Assembly: GCA_004558525.1 (NCBI GenBank)
Contig: SFCQ01000004.1
Location: forward strand, 1-64,000
Source of the DNA: Clostridiales bacterium
Lineage (GTDB): Bacteria > Bacillota > Clostridia > Christensenellales > CAG-138
Direction of reading: 5' to 3'
DNA: 64,000 nucleotides
Each line of letters begins with the position of its first letter. The first letter of the stretch is position 1. This document shows, in pieces, positions 26,929 through 35,782 of this stretch. The notes under the pieces are model-generated. The model saw nothing but the letters and a program-made list of their open reading frames with translations. It made no database searches and was not told where the DNA came from. A program made the position numbers and the translations under genes.

Positions 26929-28338
26929 ATGAAACGGTTTTTAGCTATAATACTTATACTTGCGCTTATCCTGCCGGCGTTTTCGTATGCGGAGGGCGAA
27001 TCGCCTTCGCCGTCCACGACGGAGACGGCGCCGCCCTCTCCCGCTCCGCCCGAGCCTACGCCCACGCCAACGCCTATTGTGGACAGGCTCAGGATAGACG
27101 GCTACAATCTCTATCCCGGCATGATAAAGACCTACGCACAGGGCTATGTTCCGCTGGTGCAGGACGATGCCGCCTACATAGTGCTGCCCCTCATCGGTCA
27201 GGCTTACGACGGCATAGTGACCGTTACGGCCAACCTCGGTCAGACGGCTGACAGCCCGTTCGTATACGGCAATTATTCGCAGACCCTCTCAGGCTGGGGG
27301 GTATATGTGTTCTGCTTTGAGATCCCGCTCATAAAAGGCAGGCTCAACGGCTCCTATCCCATAACGTTTACGGCAAACTATCTTGACGTGCTGGGCAAGA
27401 TGGCGTCTGACACCTTCAGCGTATATGTCACCATAACAGACGGCAGGAACCCTCCCGACCCTAACGATATTCCCAAGGAGCCGGCCGAAAAGCCCGAGCT
27501 TTTCATATCCAGCTGCACGTTAGAGCCAGACGCCGTCACAGGCGGCGAGGAATTTACGGTGACCGTGAGCATAGACAACATAGGCAACATACGGGCAAGG
27601 AGCGTAAAGCTCTCATTCGGCAGCACTGCCGAGGGCATACTTCCAGCCGGTACCGACAACGCAATTTTGCTCGACAACATAGCCAGCGAAGGCTCGGCTA
27701 CGGCTTCATTCAGATTAAAGACCACCAAAGACGTGCTTGCCGGAAACCAGAGCTTCTTCGTTAACCTCGACTACGTTGACCTGTACGGCGGAACATACTC
27801 CAGCCAAAGGCAGTTTTTGATAAGCGTGACCCAGCCGGTCGAGATGAGCTGGGACGCCATATCCGTTCCCAAGGAGATAACCGCGGGCGAGACGATAGCT
27901 CTTCCCGCAAATGTGTTCAACGTGGGCAAGGCAACGTTAAGGAACGTGTCCGTCACGATAGAGGGCGCTGGGTTCTTCCCCGTGTCTACCGTATTCTTAG
28001 GCGATATCGCGCCCTCTCAGGCGGGCTATGGCGAGATGAAGGTATTCATAGGCATGCTCAGCATGAGCGAGGGCTACAGCGAAAGCTACGGCAAGACCTC
28101 TGGCCGCTACACCGTGACGTACTATGACGATGCCGGCCGGGCATACACCGCAGAGCAGACGTTTTCAACGGAAATAAAGCAGCCCGTTATCGAGGCCGAC
28201 AAGTCTCAGGCCGAAAAAGAGGCCGCCAAGCCCGTTATACAGTGGTGGGTGGCGGCGATGGTCGGCCTTGCGGCAATAGCGATAATAGTTGCTGTGATAA
28301 TAATAAGCAAATTCTCGCGCATGCTAAAGATGCGTTAA
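26929..28338 (+). CDS. Secreted CARDB/NEW3-like protein with C-terminal membrane anchor
   Basis: A 469-residue protein with a signal peptide (FLAIILILALILPAFSYA), a Ser/Pro/Thr linker, a beta-rich region (about 50-180), two tandem Ig-like domains of the CARDB/NEW3 type (about 190-290 and 300-420, with NIGNIRARSVKLSF and NVGKATLRNVSVTIEG) and one C-terminal helix (VAAMVGLAAIAIIVAVIII) with a short basic tail. Similar proteins (COG1361-like) often accompany ABC-2 exporters as extracytoplasmic adaptors. ATG at 26929 follows AAGGGGG; the earlier opening at 26872 lies within the ATPase gene. Confidence 0.8.
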   Translation: MKRFLAIILILALILPAFSYAEGESPSPSTTETAPPSPAPPEPTPTPTPIVDRLRIDGYNLYPGMIKTYAQGYVPLVQDDAAYIVLPLIGQAYDGIVTVTANLGQTADSPFVYGNYSQTLSGWGVYVFCFEIPLIKGRLNGSYPITFTANYLDVLGKMASDTFSVYVTITDGRNPPDPNDIPKEPAEKPELFISSCTLEPDAVTGGEEFTVTVSIDNIGNIRARSVKLSFGSTAEGILPAGTDNAILLDNIASEGSATASFRLKTTKDVLAGNQSFFVNLDYVDLYGGTYSSQRQFLISVTQPVEMSWDAISVPKEITAGETIALPANVFNVGKATLRNVSVTIEGAGFFPVSTVFLGDIAPSQAGYGEMKVFIGMLSMSEGYSESYGKTSGRYTVTYYDDAGRAYTAEQTFSTEIKQPVIEADKSQAEKEAAKPVIQWWVAAMVGLAAIAIIVAVIIISKFSRMLKMR

Positions 28339-28369
28339 GCATGGCCCGTATTCAGCGCACCGGCAAGCG

Positions 28370-28441
28370 CAGGGCCGTTAAGGGGCAGCCGCCCCGCAAT
28401 TTCCCAAAAAAGTGGCTGAACGCCACTTTTTCGACACTCTC
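28370..28441. repeat. Dispersed structured element, short remnant G
   Basis: Only the two ends remain: GTTAAGGGGCAGCCGCCCC (one end hairpin arm, partly destroyed) joined after about 10 bases to AAAAAAGTGGC-TGAAC-GCCAC then TTTTTCGACACTCTC. All the central hairpins are missing. The end hairpin with A and T runs still looks like a bidirectional terminator between the convergent CARDB-like gene and tdk. Confidence 0.8.
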
Positions 28442-28443
28442 CA

Positions 28444-29025
28444 TTACTTTTTGTTTCTCAGATTGGGGCCGGGGTCGCCCTGCTTCCAATGCCTCCGGCA
28501 AAGGCTGACGTATTTGTCGTCTGCGCCGAGCACCACCTGCTCGCCCTGCTTGGTTATGCCTCCCTTGCCGTCAAGGCGGGCATTGCATATCGCCTTGCGG
28601 CCGCACCAGCAAATCGTCTTTACCTCCTCTATGCTGTCCGCCCAGGCGAGCAGCCACTTGCTGCCTTCAAAAAGCTCTCCCCTGAAATCGGCCCTTAAGC
28701 CGTAGCAGATTACCGGCACGTTGTAATCGTCAACTATATCCGTAAGCAGCTCTACCTCTTTTTTGCTCAAAAACTGGGCTTCGTCAACTATTATGCAGTC
28801 GTAATCCCTGCGCTTCACGGCTTGCATATCCAGCTCGTCAAACAGGGTGCATTCGTCCATAACTCCGCTTCTGCTCTTCATTATATGCAAGCCGTCCCTC
28901 GTGTCGGTCCTCGGCTTTACAAGAATTGCGCGCTGGCCCTGCTCGCCGTAGTTATATTTTACCATTATAGCGTTGGCGGTCTTGCTGGAGCTCATCGCCC
29001 CGTATCTGAAATACAGCTTTGCCAT
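28444..29025 (-). CDS. tdk: Thymidine kinase
   Basis: A 193-residue type II thymidine kinase of the nucleoside salvage pathway. It has a P-loop variant GAMSSSKT at residues 9-16, Walker B-like DCIIVDEAQFLS near 76, and the lasso/zinc region CWCGRKA...CRRHW near the C-terminus. The C-terminal zinc ligands are CxC and CxxH, as in several type II enzymes. The start is ATG at 29025, after GAAGGGGAAACGA, with promoter at 29056-29084. Confidence 0.93.
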   Translation of the reverse strand: MAKLYFRYGAMSSSKTANAIMVKYNYGEQGQRAILVKPRTDTRDGLHIMKSRSGVMDECTLFDELDMQAVKRRDYDCIIVDEAQFLSKKEVELLTDIVDDYNVPVICYGLRADFRGELFEGSKWLLAWADSIEEVKTICWCGRKAICNARLDGKGGITKQGEQVVLGADDKYVSLCRRHWKQGDPGPNLRNKK

Positions 29026-29055
29026 TTCGTTTCCCCTTCGGATTTGATATGCTAC

Positions 29056-29084
29056 ATTATATCAAACCCGCCAGAATATATAAA
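29056..29084 (-). promoter_or_regulatory. Promoter and dyad upstream of tdk
   Basis: On the minus strand TTTATA (plus 29079-29084), 17 bases, TATAAT (plus 29056-29061). The -10 sits inside a dyad, TTTGATA...TATCAAA (29043-29066), that could be an operator. Confidence 0.5.
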
Positions 29085-29152
29085 GCCGCAAAAACTGTTT
29101 ATGTTATGACAAAGGTATGATAGAATATAAAAAACATTTCAGGAGGTTATTT

Positions 29153-30343
29153 ATGGCTATAAATATATATCAGGTTCAAAGCCCGCTTTCGCAGGTCACG
29201 CGCAACCATACGGACGCTTATCTTAAGACCGTCGGCGACGCCCTCGGCGAAGAGCTTAAAAGGGTAGAGCTTGACGAGTTTGAAAAGTCGCCGTTCGGGC
29301 TGGTATTTGTGGCCTCCGGCGGAAGCGAGGGCATATTCAAGGCCGGCTATGAGCATTTTTCCGAAAAGCCATGCTACATACTTACCAGCGGCGAAAGCAA
29401 CTCGCTTGCCGCCAGCATGGAGATACTTTCATTTTTGCAGGAACGCGGCAAGCGCGGCGAGATAATACACGGCAGCGTTGCCGACGTTGCAAGGCGCATA
29501 AGGGCGCTTGAAAAGGCATACCGCGCACTTGGCAGGCTTAAGGGAATGAGAATGGGTACGATAGGCGCGCCCTCTGACTGGCTGATAGCGAGCGATACCG
29601 ACGGCAGGGCTTACGGCGAAAAGATAGGCCTTACTCTTGTGCCGGTGCCTATAGAGGAGCTTATAAGCGAAGCCAACAGGGGCGGCTACGAGCCGAACGA
29701 ATATACCGAAAAGCTCATGGCCCTGGGCTACGACAAGGAGGAGATGCGCAAGAGCTTCAACGTGTACGGCGCGCTCAAGCGCATAATAAAAAAGTATGAT
29801 CTTAATGCGGTAACGGTGCGCTGCTTCGACCTGCTGGACACCGTCTGTTCTACCGGCTGTCTCGGCCTCGCCATACTCAATGCGGAGGGCATATATGCCG
29901 GCTGCGAAGGCGATATACCGTCAGCCGTGTCCATGGCGATACTCGGCGCGGTATCCGGCGAGCCCGTGTTCCTGTGCAATCCGAGCAGGATTGACACCGC
30001 CGCCGGGGAGATGATACTTGCCCACTGCACACTGCCCGTAAATATGCCCAAGAGCATGAAGCTTATGACCCATTATGAATCAAACAGCGGCGTTGCCATA
30101 GCCGGCGAGATACAAACGGGAGCATGCACCATATTCAAGGCGGACGGCGAGCTGAGCCGCTATTTTGCAAAGAAGGCCGAGCTTGTTGAAAACCTGCATG
30201 AGACACACCTTTGCCGCACGCAGATAAAGCTTAAGCTCGACGATTTTTCATACTTCCTTAAGCACCCGATAAACAACCACCACACCGTGTGCCGCGGCGA
30301 CCACGTTGACGCGCTTGAGGAGTTCTTCAACCTGATAGGCTGA
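29153..30343 (+). CDS. Fucose/arabinose isomerase-like sugar-binding protein
   Basis: A 396-residue protein resembling the L-fucose/L-arabinose isomerase fold, especially GCEGDIPSAVSMAILGAVSGEPVFLCNPS near residues 256-285 and AHCTLPVNM near 295. It is shorter than true FucI (about 590) and lacks a clear complete metal-ligand set, so enzymatic activity is uncertain; many genomes call it a fucose isomerase. ATG at 29153 follows AGGAGG at 29141-29146; the opening at 29117 is not used. A strong terminator follows at 30368. Confidence 0.72.
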   Translation: MAINIYQVQSPLSQVTRNHTDAYLKTVGDALGEELKRVELDEFEKSPFGLVFVASGGSEGIFKAGYEHFSEKPCYILTSGESNSLAASMEILSFLQERGKRGEIIHGSVADVARRIRALEKAYRALGRLKGMRMGTIGAPSDWLIASDTDGRAYGEKIGLTLVPVPIEELISEANRGGYEPNEYTEKLMALGYDKEEMRKSFNVYGALKRIIKKYDLNAVTVRCFDLLDTVCSTGCLGLAILNAEGIYAGCEGDIPSAVSMAILGAVSGEPVFLCNPSRIDTAAGEMILAHCTLPVNMPKSMKLMTHYESNSGVAIAGEIQTGACTIFKADGELSRYFAKKAELVENLHETHLCRTQIKLKLDDFSYFLKHPINNHHTVCRGDHVDALEEFFNLIG

Positions 30344-30367
30344 GTATTAAAGTCATATATTGCCTAT

Positions 30368-30399
30368 GCGCCGCTATCGCCCTGATAGCGGCGCTTTTT
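30368..30399 (+). terminator. Rho-independent terminator of the isomerase-like gene
   Basis: A perfect 11-base-pair stem, GCGCCGCTATC-GCCCT-GATAGCGGCGC, followed by TTTTTC. It isolates the BMP operon from upstream transcription. Confidence 0.88.
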
Positions 30400-30443
30400 C
30401 AGCATGTGTACAGGACGTTAATATATATATAATCAATTTATGC

Positions 30444-30472
30444 TTCCAAAATGAAAGTTTTTTTGATAGAAT
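30444..30472 (+). promoter_or_regulatory. Weak promoter candidate of the BMP operon
   Basis: TTCCAA at 30444-30449, 17 bases, TAGAAT at 30467-30472. A second TATAAT stands at 30428-30433 but with a poor -35. The AT-rich stretch between could act as an UP-like element. Which one is used is unclear. Confidence 0.35.
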
Positions 30473-30532
30473 AAGAAGTACCGTGCGGCGGATAGCCGCA
30501 TGGCCAATAATCAAACGGAGGATTAGCACAAA

Positions 30533-31642
30533 ATGAAGAAATTTGTTGCTCTGATTCTGGCTCTGGTTCTTGCCATAGCCGTCTTCGGCTGCGCAGCTCC
30601 CGCTGTCGATCAGCCCGAAAACACCACTCCCGTGGAGAACACGAACACTCCTGCGGATACCGCAGCCCCCGCTGACACCACCGAGCCCACCGGTGACAAT
30701 AAGGCCCCCTATCGCGTAGCCATGGTCACCGACACCGGCGGAATCAACGACCAGTCCTTCAACGCGCTTGCCTGGGCAGGCCTGCAGAGGGCTGAGCAGG
30801 AGCTCGGCTGCGAGGTCAAGTACTTCGAGTCCAAGACCGATGCCGACTACGCTCCCAACCTTGAGACCGCTGTGGACGAAGGCTATGACCTTATCCTCTG
30901 CATCGGCTTCATGATGGCCGACACCCTTTCCGAGGTCGCCGCCAACTATCCCGATAAGAGCTTTGCCATCATCGACAACGGCAGCGTTGGCCCCAATGTT
31001 ACCGGCGTCAACTTTGCTACCGAGCAGTGCTCCTATCTGGTAGGCGTTGCCGCCGCCACCATGACCCAGACCAACAACGTTGGCTTCGTCATCGGCATGG
31101 TAAGCCCCCTGATGAACACCTTCGGCTACGGCTACTATGCCGGCGTCCGTGACACCAATCCCGACTGCCAGATACAGTGCTACAACGCCAACAACTTTGG
31201 CGATGTTGCCGGCGGCAAGTCCGCTACCCTCAACATGTACACCAACGGCGCAGACATCGTTTACCATGCTGCCGGCGGTACCGGCCTTGGCGTTATAGAG
31301 GCCGCCAAGGAGCAGGGCAAGCTGGCTATAGGCGTTGACCAGGATCAGTCCTACCTGGCCCCCGAAGCCGTGCTGACCAGCGCCGTGAAGCGCGTTGACA
31401 ACGGCGTGTTTGAGCTTTGCAAGGCCGGTGTTGAAGGCACCCTGACCGCTGGCGACGTCAATTACGACATCACCACCGGCGCTGTTGACATTGCCGAGAC
31501 CGACACCCTTATGAGCGACGAGTGCAAGGCCGCCGTGGCCGCCGCCAAGGAGAAGATCCTCTCCGGCGAGATAAAGGTCCCCGCCACTGCCGAGGAATTC
31601 GATGCCCTCTACGGCGCTGACTTCTACACTCTGGACGACTGA
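30533..31642 (+). CDS. BMP-family ABC transporter substrate-binding lipoprotein
   Basis: A 369-residue lipoprotein (lipobox VFGC) that captures nucleosides or purine-like ligands outside the membrane. Family motifs are YRVAMVTDTGGINDQSFNALAW near residue 60, FAIIDNGSV, GVNFATEQCSYLVGVAAATMT and HAAGGTGLGVIEAAKEQG. Codon use is strongly biased like PFOR and unlike the other transporter genes, indicating high expression. It is first in the BMP ATPase-permease-permease operon, and a 13-bp hairpin after its stop may set its level above the membrane parts. Confidence 0.95.
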   Translation: MKKFVALILALVLAIAVFGCAAPAVDQPENTTPVENTNTPADTAAPADTTEPTGDNKAPYRVAMVTDTGGINDQSFNALAWAGLQRAEQELGCEVKYFESKTDADYAPNLETAVDEGYDLILCIGFMMADTLSEVAANYPDKSFAIIDNGSVGPNVTGVNFATEQCSYLVGVAAATMTQTNNVGFVIGMVSPLMNTFGYGYYAGVRDTNPDCQIQCYNANNFGDVAGGKSATLNMYTNGADIVYHAAGGTGLGVIEAAKEQGKLAIGVDQDQSYLAPEAVLTSAVKRVDNGVFELCKAGVEGTLTAGDVNYDITTGAVDIAETDTLMSDECKAAVAAAKEKILSGEIKVPATAEEFDALYGADFYTLDD

Positions 31643-31655
31643 TAATCAAACAGGC

Positions 31656-31690
31656 AAATCCCTGCCCGCAGAGCGGGCAGGGATTTGTTA
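31656..31690 (+). terminator. Intra-operon hairpin after the BMP lipoprotein gene
   Basis: A perfect 13-base-pair stem (31656-31668 with 31674-31686; core CCCTGCCCG/CGGGCAGGG), loop CAGAG, followed by GTTATAAAA. The U tract is poor, so partial termination or 3'-end protection of the lipoprotein message is more likely than full termination. Confidence 0.7.
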
Positions 31691-31719
31691 TAAAAAATAC
31701 AAAGGGGAGGTGAGCCGGC

Positions 31720-33273
31720 TTGGAGGATAAAGGGCGCATAGATATGAATTGCCCGACTGTTGAAATGAGGAACATAGTTAAGATGTTCGGAACCTTCAAA
31801 GCCAACGACGGTATAAACCTGACCGTTCATAAGGGCGAGATACACGCCATATTGGGTGAAAACGGCGCAGGCAAATCAACGCTTATGAACATTCTGTATG
31901 GCCTGTACCACCCGACCTCGGGCCAGATACTCATAAACGGCAAAAAAGTCTCCATTTCAGGGCCAAACAAAGCCATAAAGCTTGGCATAGGCATGGTGCA
32001 TCAGCACTTTATGCTGGTGCAGCCGTTCACGGTAACGGAAAACATCATTTTGGGCTTGGAGCCTATGCTGCCGCTGGGCATGGTCAACATGAAGGCAGCG
32101 CGCAAAAAGGTGAACGAGATATCCGAGCGTTACGGCCTTAACGTAAATGCCGACGCTAAAATAGAGGACATATCCGTGGGCATGCAGCAGCGTGCGGAAA
32201 TACTTAAGGTGCTGTATCGCGGCGCAGATATACTTATACTTGACGAGCCCACCGCGTCGCTTACTCCTCAGGAGATTGAGGAGCTTGTTCAAATAATGCA
32301 TAACCTTGCGCGCGAGGGCAAGAGCATAATACTTATAACCCACAAGCTTAAGGAGATAAAGGAGGCTGCCGATTACTGCACGATAATCAGGCAGGGCAAA
32401 TATATAGACACCGTAAAGGTTGCGGACACGACGGAGCAGCAGCTCGCCTCCATGATGGTCGGCCGCAACGTGGAATTCAAGGTGGACAAGGCCGATATAG
32501 AGCGCGGAGACGTCGCGCTTGAGGTACACGACTTGCACGCCAGGGATTACAGGGATGTTGAGGTGCTGCGCGGCCTCGATCTCAAGGTCAGCAAGGGCGA
32601 GATAGTCGGCATAGCCGGTATAGACGGCAACGGCCAGACCGAGCTTGTCGAGATACTTACGGGCCTTAAAAAAGCGACCTCCGGCACCATAACCATGAAC
32701 GGCCACGACGCATACAACAAAACGCCGAGGCAGCTGTTTGACATGGGCATATCCAGCATACCGGCGGACAGGCATAAGCACGGCCTTGTGCTTGATTTTT
32801 CGGTTGAGGATAATCTGCTGCTGCAAAACATAGGCGAAAAGCCCTTCTCCTCTCACGGCGTTATCAACCAGAAGGCTATAGACGAGCATGCCTCTGAGCT
32901 TATAGAAAAATATGACATACGCCCAAGAGGCTGCGAGCATGAAAACGCGGGCGATCTTTCCGGCGGCAACCAGCAGAAGGTCATAATCGCAAGAGAAGTC
33001 ACGAACGACAAGGATCTTCTTATAGCCGTTAACCCCACGCGCGGGCTTGACGTTGGTGCGATTGAGTATGTACACAAGTACATAGTGGATCAGCGCAACA
33101 AGCACAAGGCCGTGCTGCTGGTGAGCTTTGAGCTTGATGAGGTTATGAGCCTTTCGGACAGGATAGACGTTATATTCGAAGGCAGGATAGTCGGCTCCGT
33201 AAAGGGCGGCGAGGCTGACGAAAAGCAGCTTGGCCTTATGATGGCAGGAGGAGGTACTGCGCATGAACAGTAA
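31720..33273 (+). CDS. BMP-type (nucleoside) ABC transporter ATP-binding protein, two NBDs
   Basis: A 517-residue protein with two fused nucleotide-binding domains, as in the NupO/YufO family. The first has Walker A GENGAGKS and DEPTASLTP; the second has IDGNGQTE in place of a normal P-loop, and AVNPTRGLDVGAIEYVH. The second P-loop is degenerate, as is normal for this family. TTG at 31720 is correctly spaced from GGGGAGGTGA and is chosen; ATG at 31744 is the alternative. The end overlaps the first permease gene by 11 bases. Confidence 0.93.
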   Translation: MEDKGRIDMNCPTVEMRNIVKMFGTFKANDGINLTVHKGEIHAILGENGAGKSTLMNILYGLYHPTSGQILINGKKVSISGPNKAIKLGIGMVHQHFMLVQPFTVTENIILGLEPMLPLGMVNMKAARKKVNEISERYGLNVNADAKIEDISVGMQQRAEILKVLYRGADILILDEPTASLTPQEIEELVQIMHNLAREGKSIILITHKLKEIKEAADYCTIIRQGKYIDTVKVADTTEQQLASMMVGRNVEFKVDKADIERGDVALEVHDLHARDYRDVEVLRGLDLKVSKGEIVGIAGIDGNGQTELVEILTGLKKATSGTITMNGHDAYNKTPRQLFDMGISSIPADRHKHGLVLDFSVEDNLLLQNIGEKPFSSHGVINQKAIDEHASELIEKYDIRPRGCEHENAGDLSGGNQQKVIIAREVTNDKDLLIAVNPTRGLDVGAIEYVHKYIVDQRNKHKAVLLVSFELDEVMSLSDRIDVIFEGRIVGSVKGGEADEKQLGLMMAGGGTAHEQ

Positions 33274-34336
33274 AAACAAGCTCAGCTTTGGCGAAAGGCT
33301 GCTCGAAAGCGCATTTACCTATACGCTTATTTCGATAATAATCGGCTTTATCGTGGGCGCCGTGGCGCTTGTCATCGCGGGCTACGACCCTATCGAGTCC
33401 TATGGCAAGCTGTTCGGCGTAATATTCCGCTCCACAAAGAATATGTCCTACAGCTTTATAGAATACTCCGTACCGTATATACTTACGGGTCTTTCCGTAG
33501 CATTCGCCTTCAAAACGGGCGTATTCAACATAGGCGCTGAGGGCCAGTATGTAATGGGCAGCGTTGCGGCCATGCTTGTAGGCGTGTTCGTGCAGGCTCC
33601 CGCGTATATACATATTCCGCTTTGCATAATCACGGCCCTTGTTGTGGGCGCGCTTTGGGGCGGGCTGGTAGGCTTCCTTAAGGTCAGGTTCGGCGCGCAC
33701 GAGGTGCTGTGCATGATAATGTTCAACTGGATAGCCTACTATTTTTCAAACTTTATAGTAAACCTTAAATCCGTAAACGTAGGCGACGGCAAAACATGGT
33801 CAAGGCTCATACAGGATACGGCAAAGATAACCACCGCCGATTGGCTGCCCGGGCTTTCGCCGCACGCGCATTTCGGCATATTCATCGCGCTCTTCTGCGT
33901 TGTGCTCATTTACTATATAATCAACCGCACCACGCTCGGCTTCAAGCTCAAGGCCGTAGGCTTCAACCGCTCCGCCGCCGAATACGCCGGCATAAATGCA
34001 AACGGCTCCGTCATGGCCGCGCTTTCAATATCCGGCATGCTCGCCTCCCTTGCGGGCGCGTTGCAGGTGATGGGCGTAACATACAAGATAAGCCAGTTTG
34101 CAGGTCAGGAGGGTTACGGTTTCCAGGGCATAACGGTCGCCCTTATCGGCGGCACCAATCCGTTCGGCGTGCTGCTGGGAGCCGAGTTCTTCGGCGCAAT
34201 GAAGTTTGGCGGCACGCGCTTTGACGCGCCAAGCGAGATAGTTGACATAATAATGGGCTGCATAGTCCTGTGCATAGCCATATCCAACCTGTTAAGGCTT
34301 GTTGTACGCAACAAAAAGAAGGGAGGTACAGTATAA
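33263..34336 (+). CDS. BMP-type ABC transporter permease 1
   Basis: A 357-residue inner-membrane permease of the BPD_transp_2/NupP type with about 9 helices. It includes TGLSVAFAFKTGVFNIGAEG (residues 74-93) and the conserved GFNRSAAEYAGINANGS loop that docks on the ATPase. ATG at 33263 overlaps the ATPase end and follows GGAGGAGGTA. Its stop shares one base with the next start at 34336. Confidence 0.93.
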   Translation: MNSKNKLSFGERLLESAFTYTLISIIIGFIVGAVALVIAGYDPIESYGKLFGVIFRSTKNMSYSFIEYSVPYILTGLSVAFAFKTGVFNIGAEGQYVMGSVAAMLVGVFVQAPAYIHIPLCIITALVVGALWGGLVGFLKVRFGAHEVLCMIMFNWIAYYFSNFIVNLKSVNVGDGKTWSRLIQDTAKITTADWLPGLSPHAHFGIFIALFCVVLIYYIINRTTLGFKLKAVGFNRSAAEYAGINANGSVMAALSISGMLASLAGALQVMGVTYKISQFAGQEGYGFQGITVALIGGTNPFGVLLGAEFFGAMKFGGTRFDAPSEIVDIIMGCIVLCIAISNLLRLVVRNKKKGGTV

Positions 34337-35304
34337 TGGATCAGGTTTTGAAAACGCTCGGCATACTGCTCAACGCTACCTTAATGTATACTCCCCCGCT
34401 GCTGTTTGCGGCGCTTGGCTCCTGCTGCTCTGAAAAATCCGGCGTCATAAACATCGGTATTGAGGGTATGATGACCGTTGGCGCCTTCACCGGCGCTGCC
34501 GTGGGCTATTTCAGCGGCGACCCCTGGCTTGCGTTCATATGCGCGGGCCTTGCCGGGGCTTTGTTCGCATTTATACACGGCTTTGCCTGCATAACCTGCA
34601 AGGCGGACCAGACCATATCCGGCACCGCCATCAACTTCCTTGCAAGCGGCATATCGATATACGTTTGCAGGCTGCTTTTTGCAGGCAATACCGAAACGCA
34701 CCCCGTACCCAACAAGCTGCCCAGGATACTTAACAGCTTTTTCGAATGGTGCAGCGCCAACCTTTCCTGGGGAAAGGCCTTTGAGAAAAACGGCTTCCTC
34801 GACAACGTGTTTAACACATACGCCTCGGCATATATAGCGTTTTTGCTGGTGATAGTGATATGGTTCATATTCTACAAGACCCGCTTCGGCCTTAGGCTCA
34901 GGGCCGTCGGCGAACATCCTCAGGCTGCCGATACGCTTGGCGTTAACGTTACCTTGGTAAGGTACATATGCGTTACCCTTTCGGGCCTTCTCGCCGGACT
35001 TGGCGGCGCAAGCATAACGCTTGCAACGGTATCCGCCTTCCGTCCGTCAATAGTGATAGGCCAGGGCTTCATAGCCATTGCGGCCGTTATATTCGGCAAG
35101 TTTAAGCCGCAGGGCGCAATGCTCGGCTGCATACTGTTCGGCTTCTGCAACGGCCTTAAGGTGGTGGTCGGCTCAAGCGGCTCCATACCGGTCAATATAA
35201 TTTCTATGATACCTTATGTCGTTACCATAATCGCGCTTATACTCTTCGTTGGCAAGGCGCATGTTCCCGCGGCAAACGGCAAACCGTACATCAAGTCAAA
35301 ATGA
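34336..35304 (+). CDS. BMP-type ABC transporter permease 2
   Basis: A 322-residue partner permease with about 8-9 helices. Family segments are TPPLLFAALGSCCSEKSGVI, NIGIEGMMTVGAF and AVGEHPQAADTLGVNVTLVRY. ATG at 34336 follows GGGAGGTACAGT and overlaps the upstream stop as TAATG; the opening at 34270 is a read-back. This completes the importer: binding protein, ATPase and two permeases. A hairpin and copy D of the dispersed element follow. Confidence 0.93.
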   Translation: MDQVLKTLGILLNATLMYTPPLLFAALGSCCSEKSGVINIGIEGMMTVGAFTGAAVGYFSGDPWLAFICAGLAGALFAFIHGFACITCKADQTISGTAINFLASGISIYVCRLLFAGNTETHPVPNKLPRILNSFFEWCSANLSWGKAFEKNGFLDNVFNTYASAYIAFLLVIVIWFIFYKTRFGLRLRAVGEHPQAADTLGVNVTLVRYICVTLSGLLAGLGGASITLATVSAFRPSIVIGQGFIAIAAVIFGKFKPQGAMLGCILFGFCNGLKVVVGSSGSIPVNIISMIPYVVTIIALILFVGKAHVPAANGKPYIKSK

Positions 35305-35318
35305 ATTAACGTTGCAAA

Positions 35319-35340
35319 AGGGCGGCCGCTTGGCCGCCCT
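35319..35340. terminator. Hairpin terminator after the BMP operon
   Basis: A 9-base-pair stem AGGGCGGCC-GCTT-GGCCGCCCT. On the minus strand it is followed by a short T run, so it may also stop transcripts from the opposite side. It abuts the end of element copy D. Confidence 0.6.
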
Positions 35341-35542
35341 CAGTCTGTCAAAAAAGTGGCTGGTCGCCACTTTTTTTGAGTTTTTTCGGGTTTCGCCTCT
35401 CGCATTCGCTCCCGGGCGGCAAAAGTAGCAAAGTACGAAAACCTTTGGGTTTTCATCCGTTCTGACGCACATGTCGTCATAGCCGGATTAAACATAAGGG
35501 GCTGCGGCCCCTTATCAACCCAGGGGTTTTTTGACACTCTGA
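35341..35542. repeat. Dispersed structured element, copy D
   Basis: A full copy starting CAGTCTGTCAAAAAAGTGGC and ending GGGGTTTTTTGACACTCTGA, oriented like copy B. The two ends are near-perfect inverted repeats (TGTCAAAAAA). Internal hairpins are kept, with compensatory differences: ATAAGGGGC-TGCG-GCCCCTTAT here against TTAAGGGGC...GCCCCTTAA elsewhere. It sits between the convergent BMP permease and DUF3343 genes. Unlike B, C and E it has no flanking direct duplication. Confidence 0.9.
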
Positions 35543-35545
35543 CGC

Positions 35546-35782
35546 TTATATAACAATCTCATACACGCCGTCTATCGCTATTCCCGCCTGCTCCGCGGCC
35601 TGCACGAGCTTTGCGCGGCATTCAACAGGCGCCCGCCAGCTCATGCCGCAGCCTGCGGTTATCTCCCTCGGCACGGGTATCAGCCTCCCCTCAAGCGAGC
35701 TTTCCGCGCACAGCTTTTCCATCGCCATTGCGGCGGTGGTAGTATGGAAGGTGATTATGAGCCAAAGCTTCTTTTCCCTCAT
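35546..35782 (-). CDS. DUF3343 family protein (putative Se/S carrier)
   Basis: A 78-residue small protein beginning MREKKLWLIITFHTTTAAMA, a DUF3343 pattern, with a conserved Cys in ITAGCGMSWRAP. Members of this family lie next to YedF and cysteine desulfurases and are proposed carriers of selenium or sulfur; the role is not proven. The start at 35782 overlaps the desulfurase stop as ATGA, giving coupled translation; the ORF opening at 35842 is ignored. Confidence 0.85.
   Translation of the reverse strand: MREKKLWLIITFHTTTAAMAMEKLCAESSLEGRLIPVPREITAGCGMSWRAPVECRAKLVQAAEQAGIAIDGVYEIVI

Noticed and set aside
29117..29152. Upstream in-frame start for the isomerase-like gene
   Set aside because: It would place AGGAGG inside the coding region; ATG at 29153 is correctly spaced.
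31957..33279. A 440-codon minus-strand frame over the BMP ATPase
   Set aside because: It covers a clear two-domain ATPase in the middle of a co-directional operon and shows no motif.
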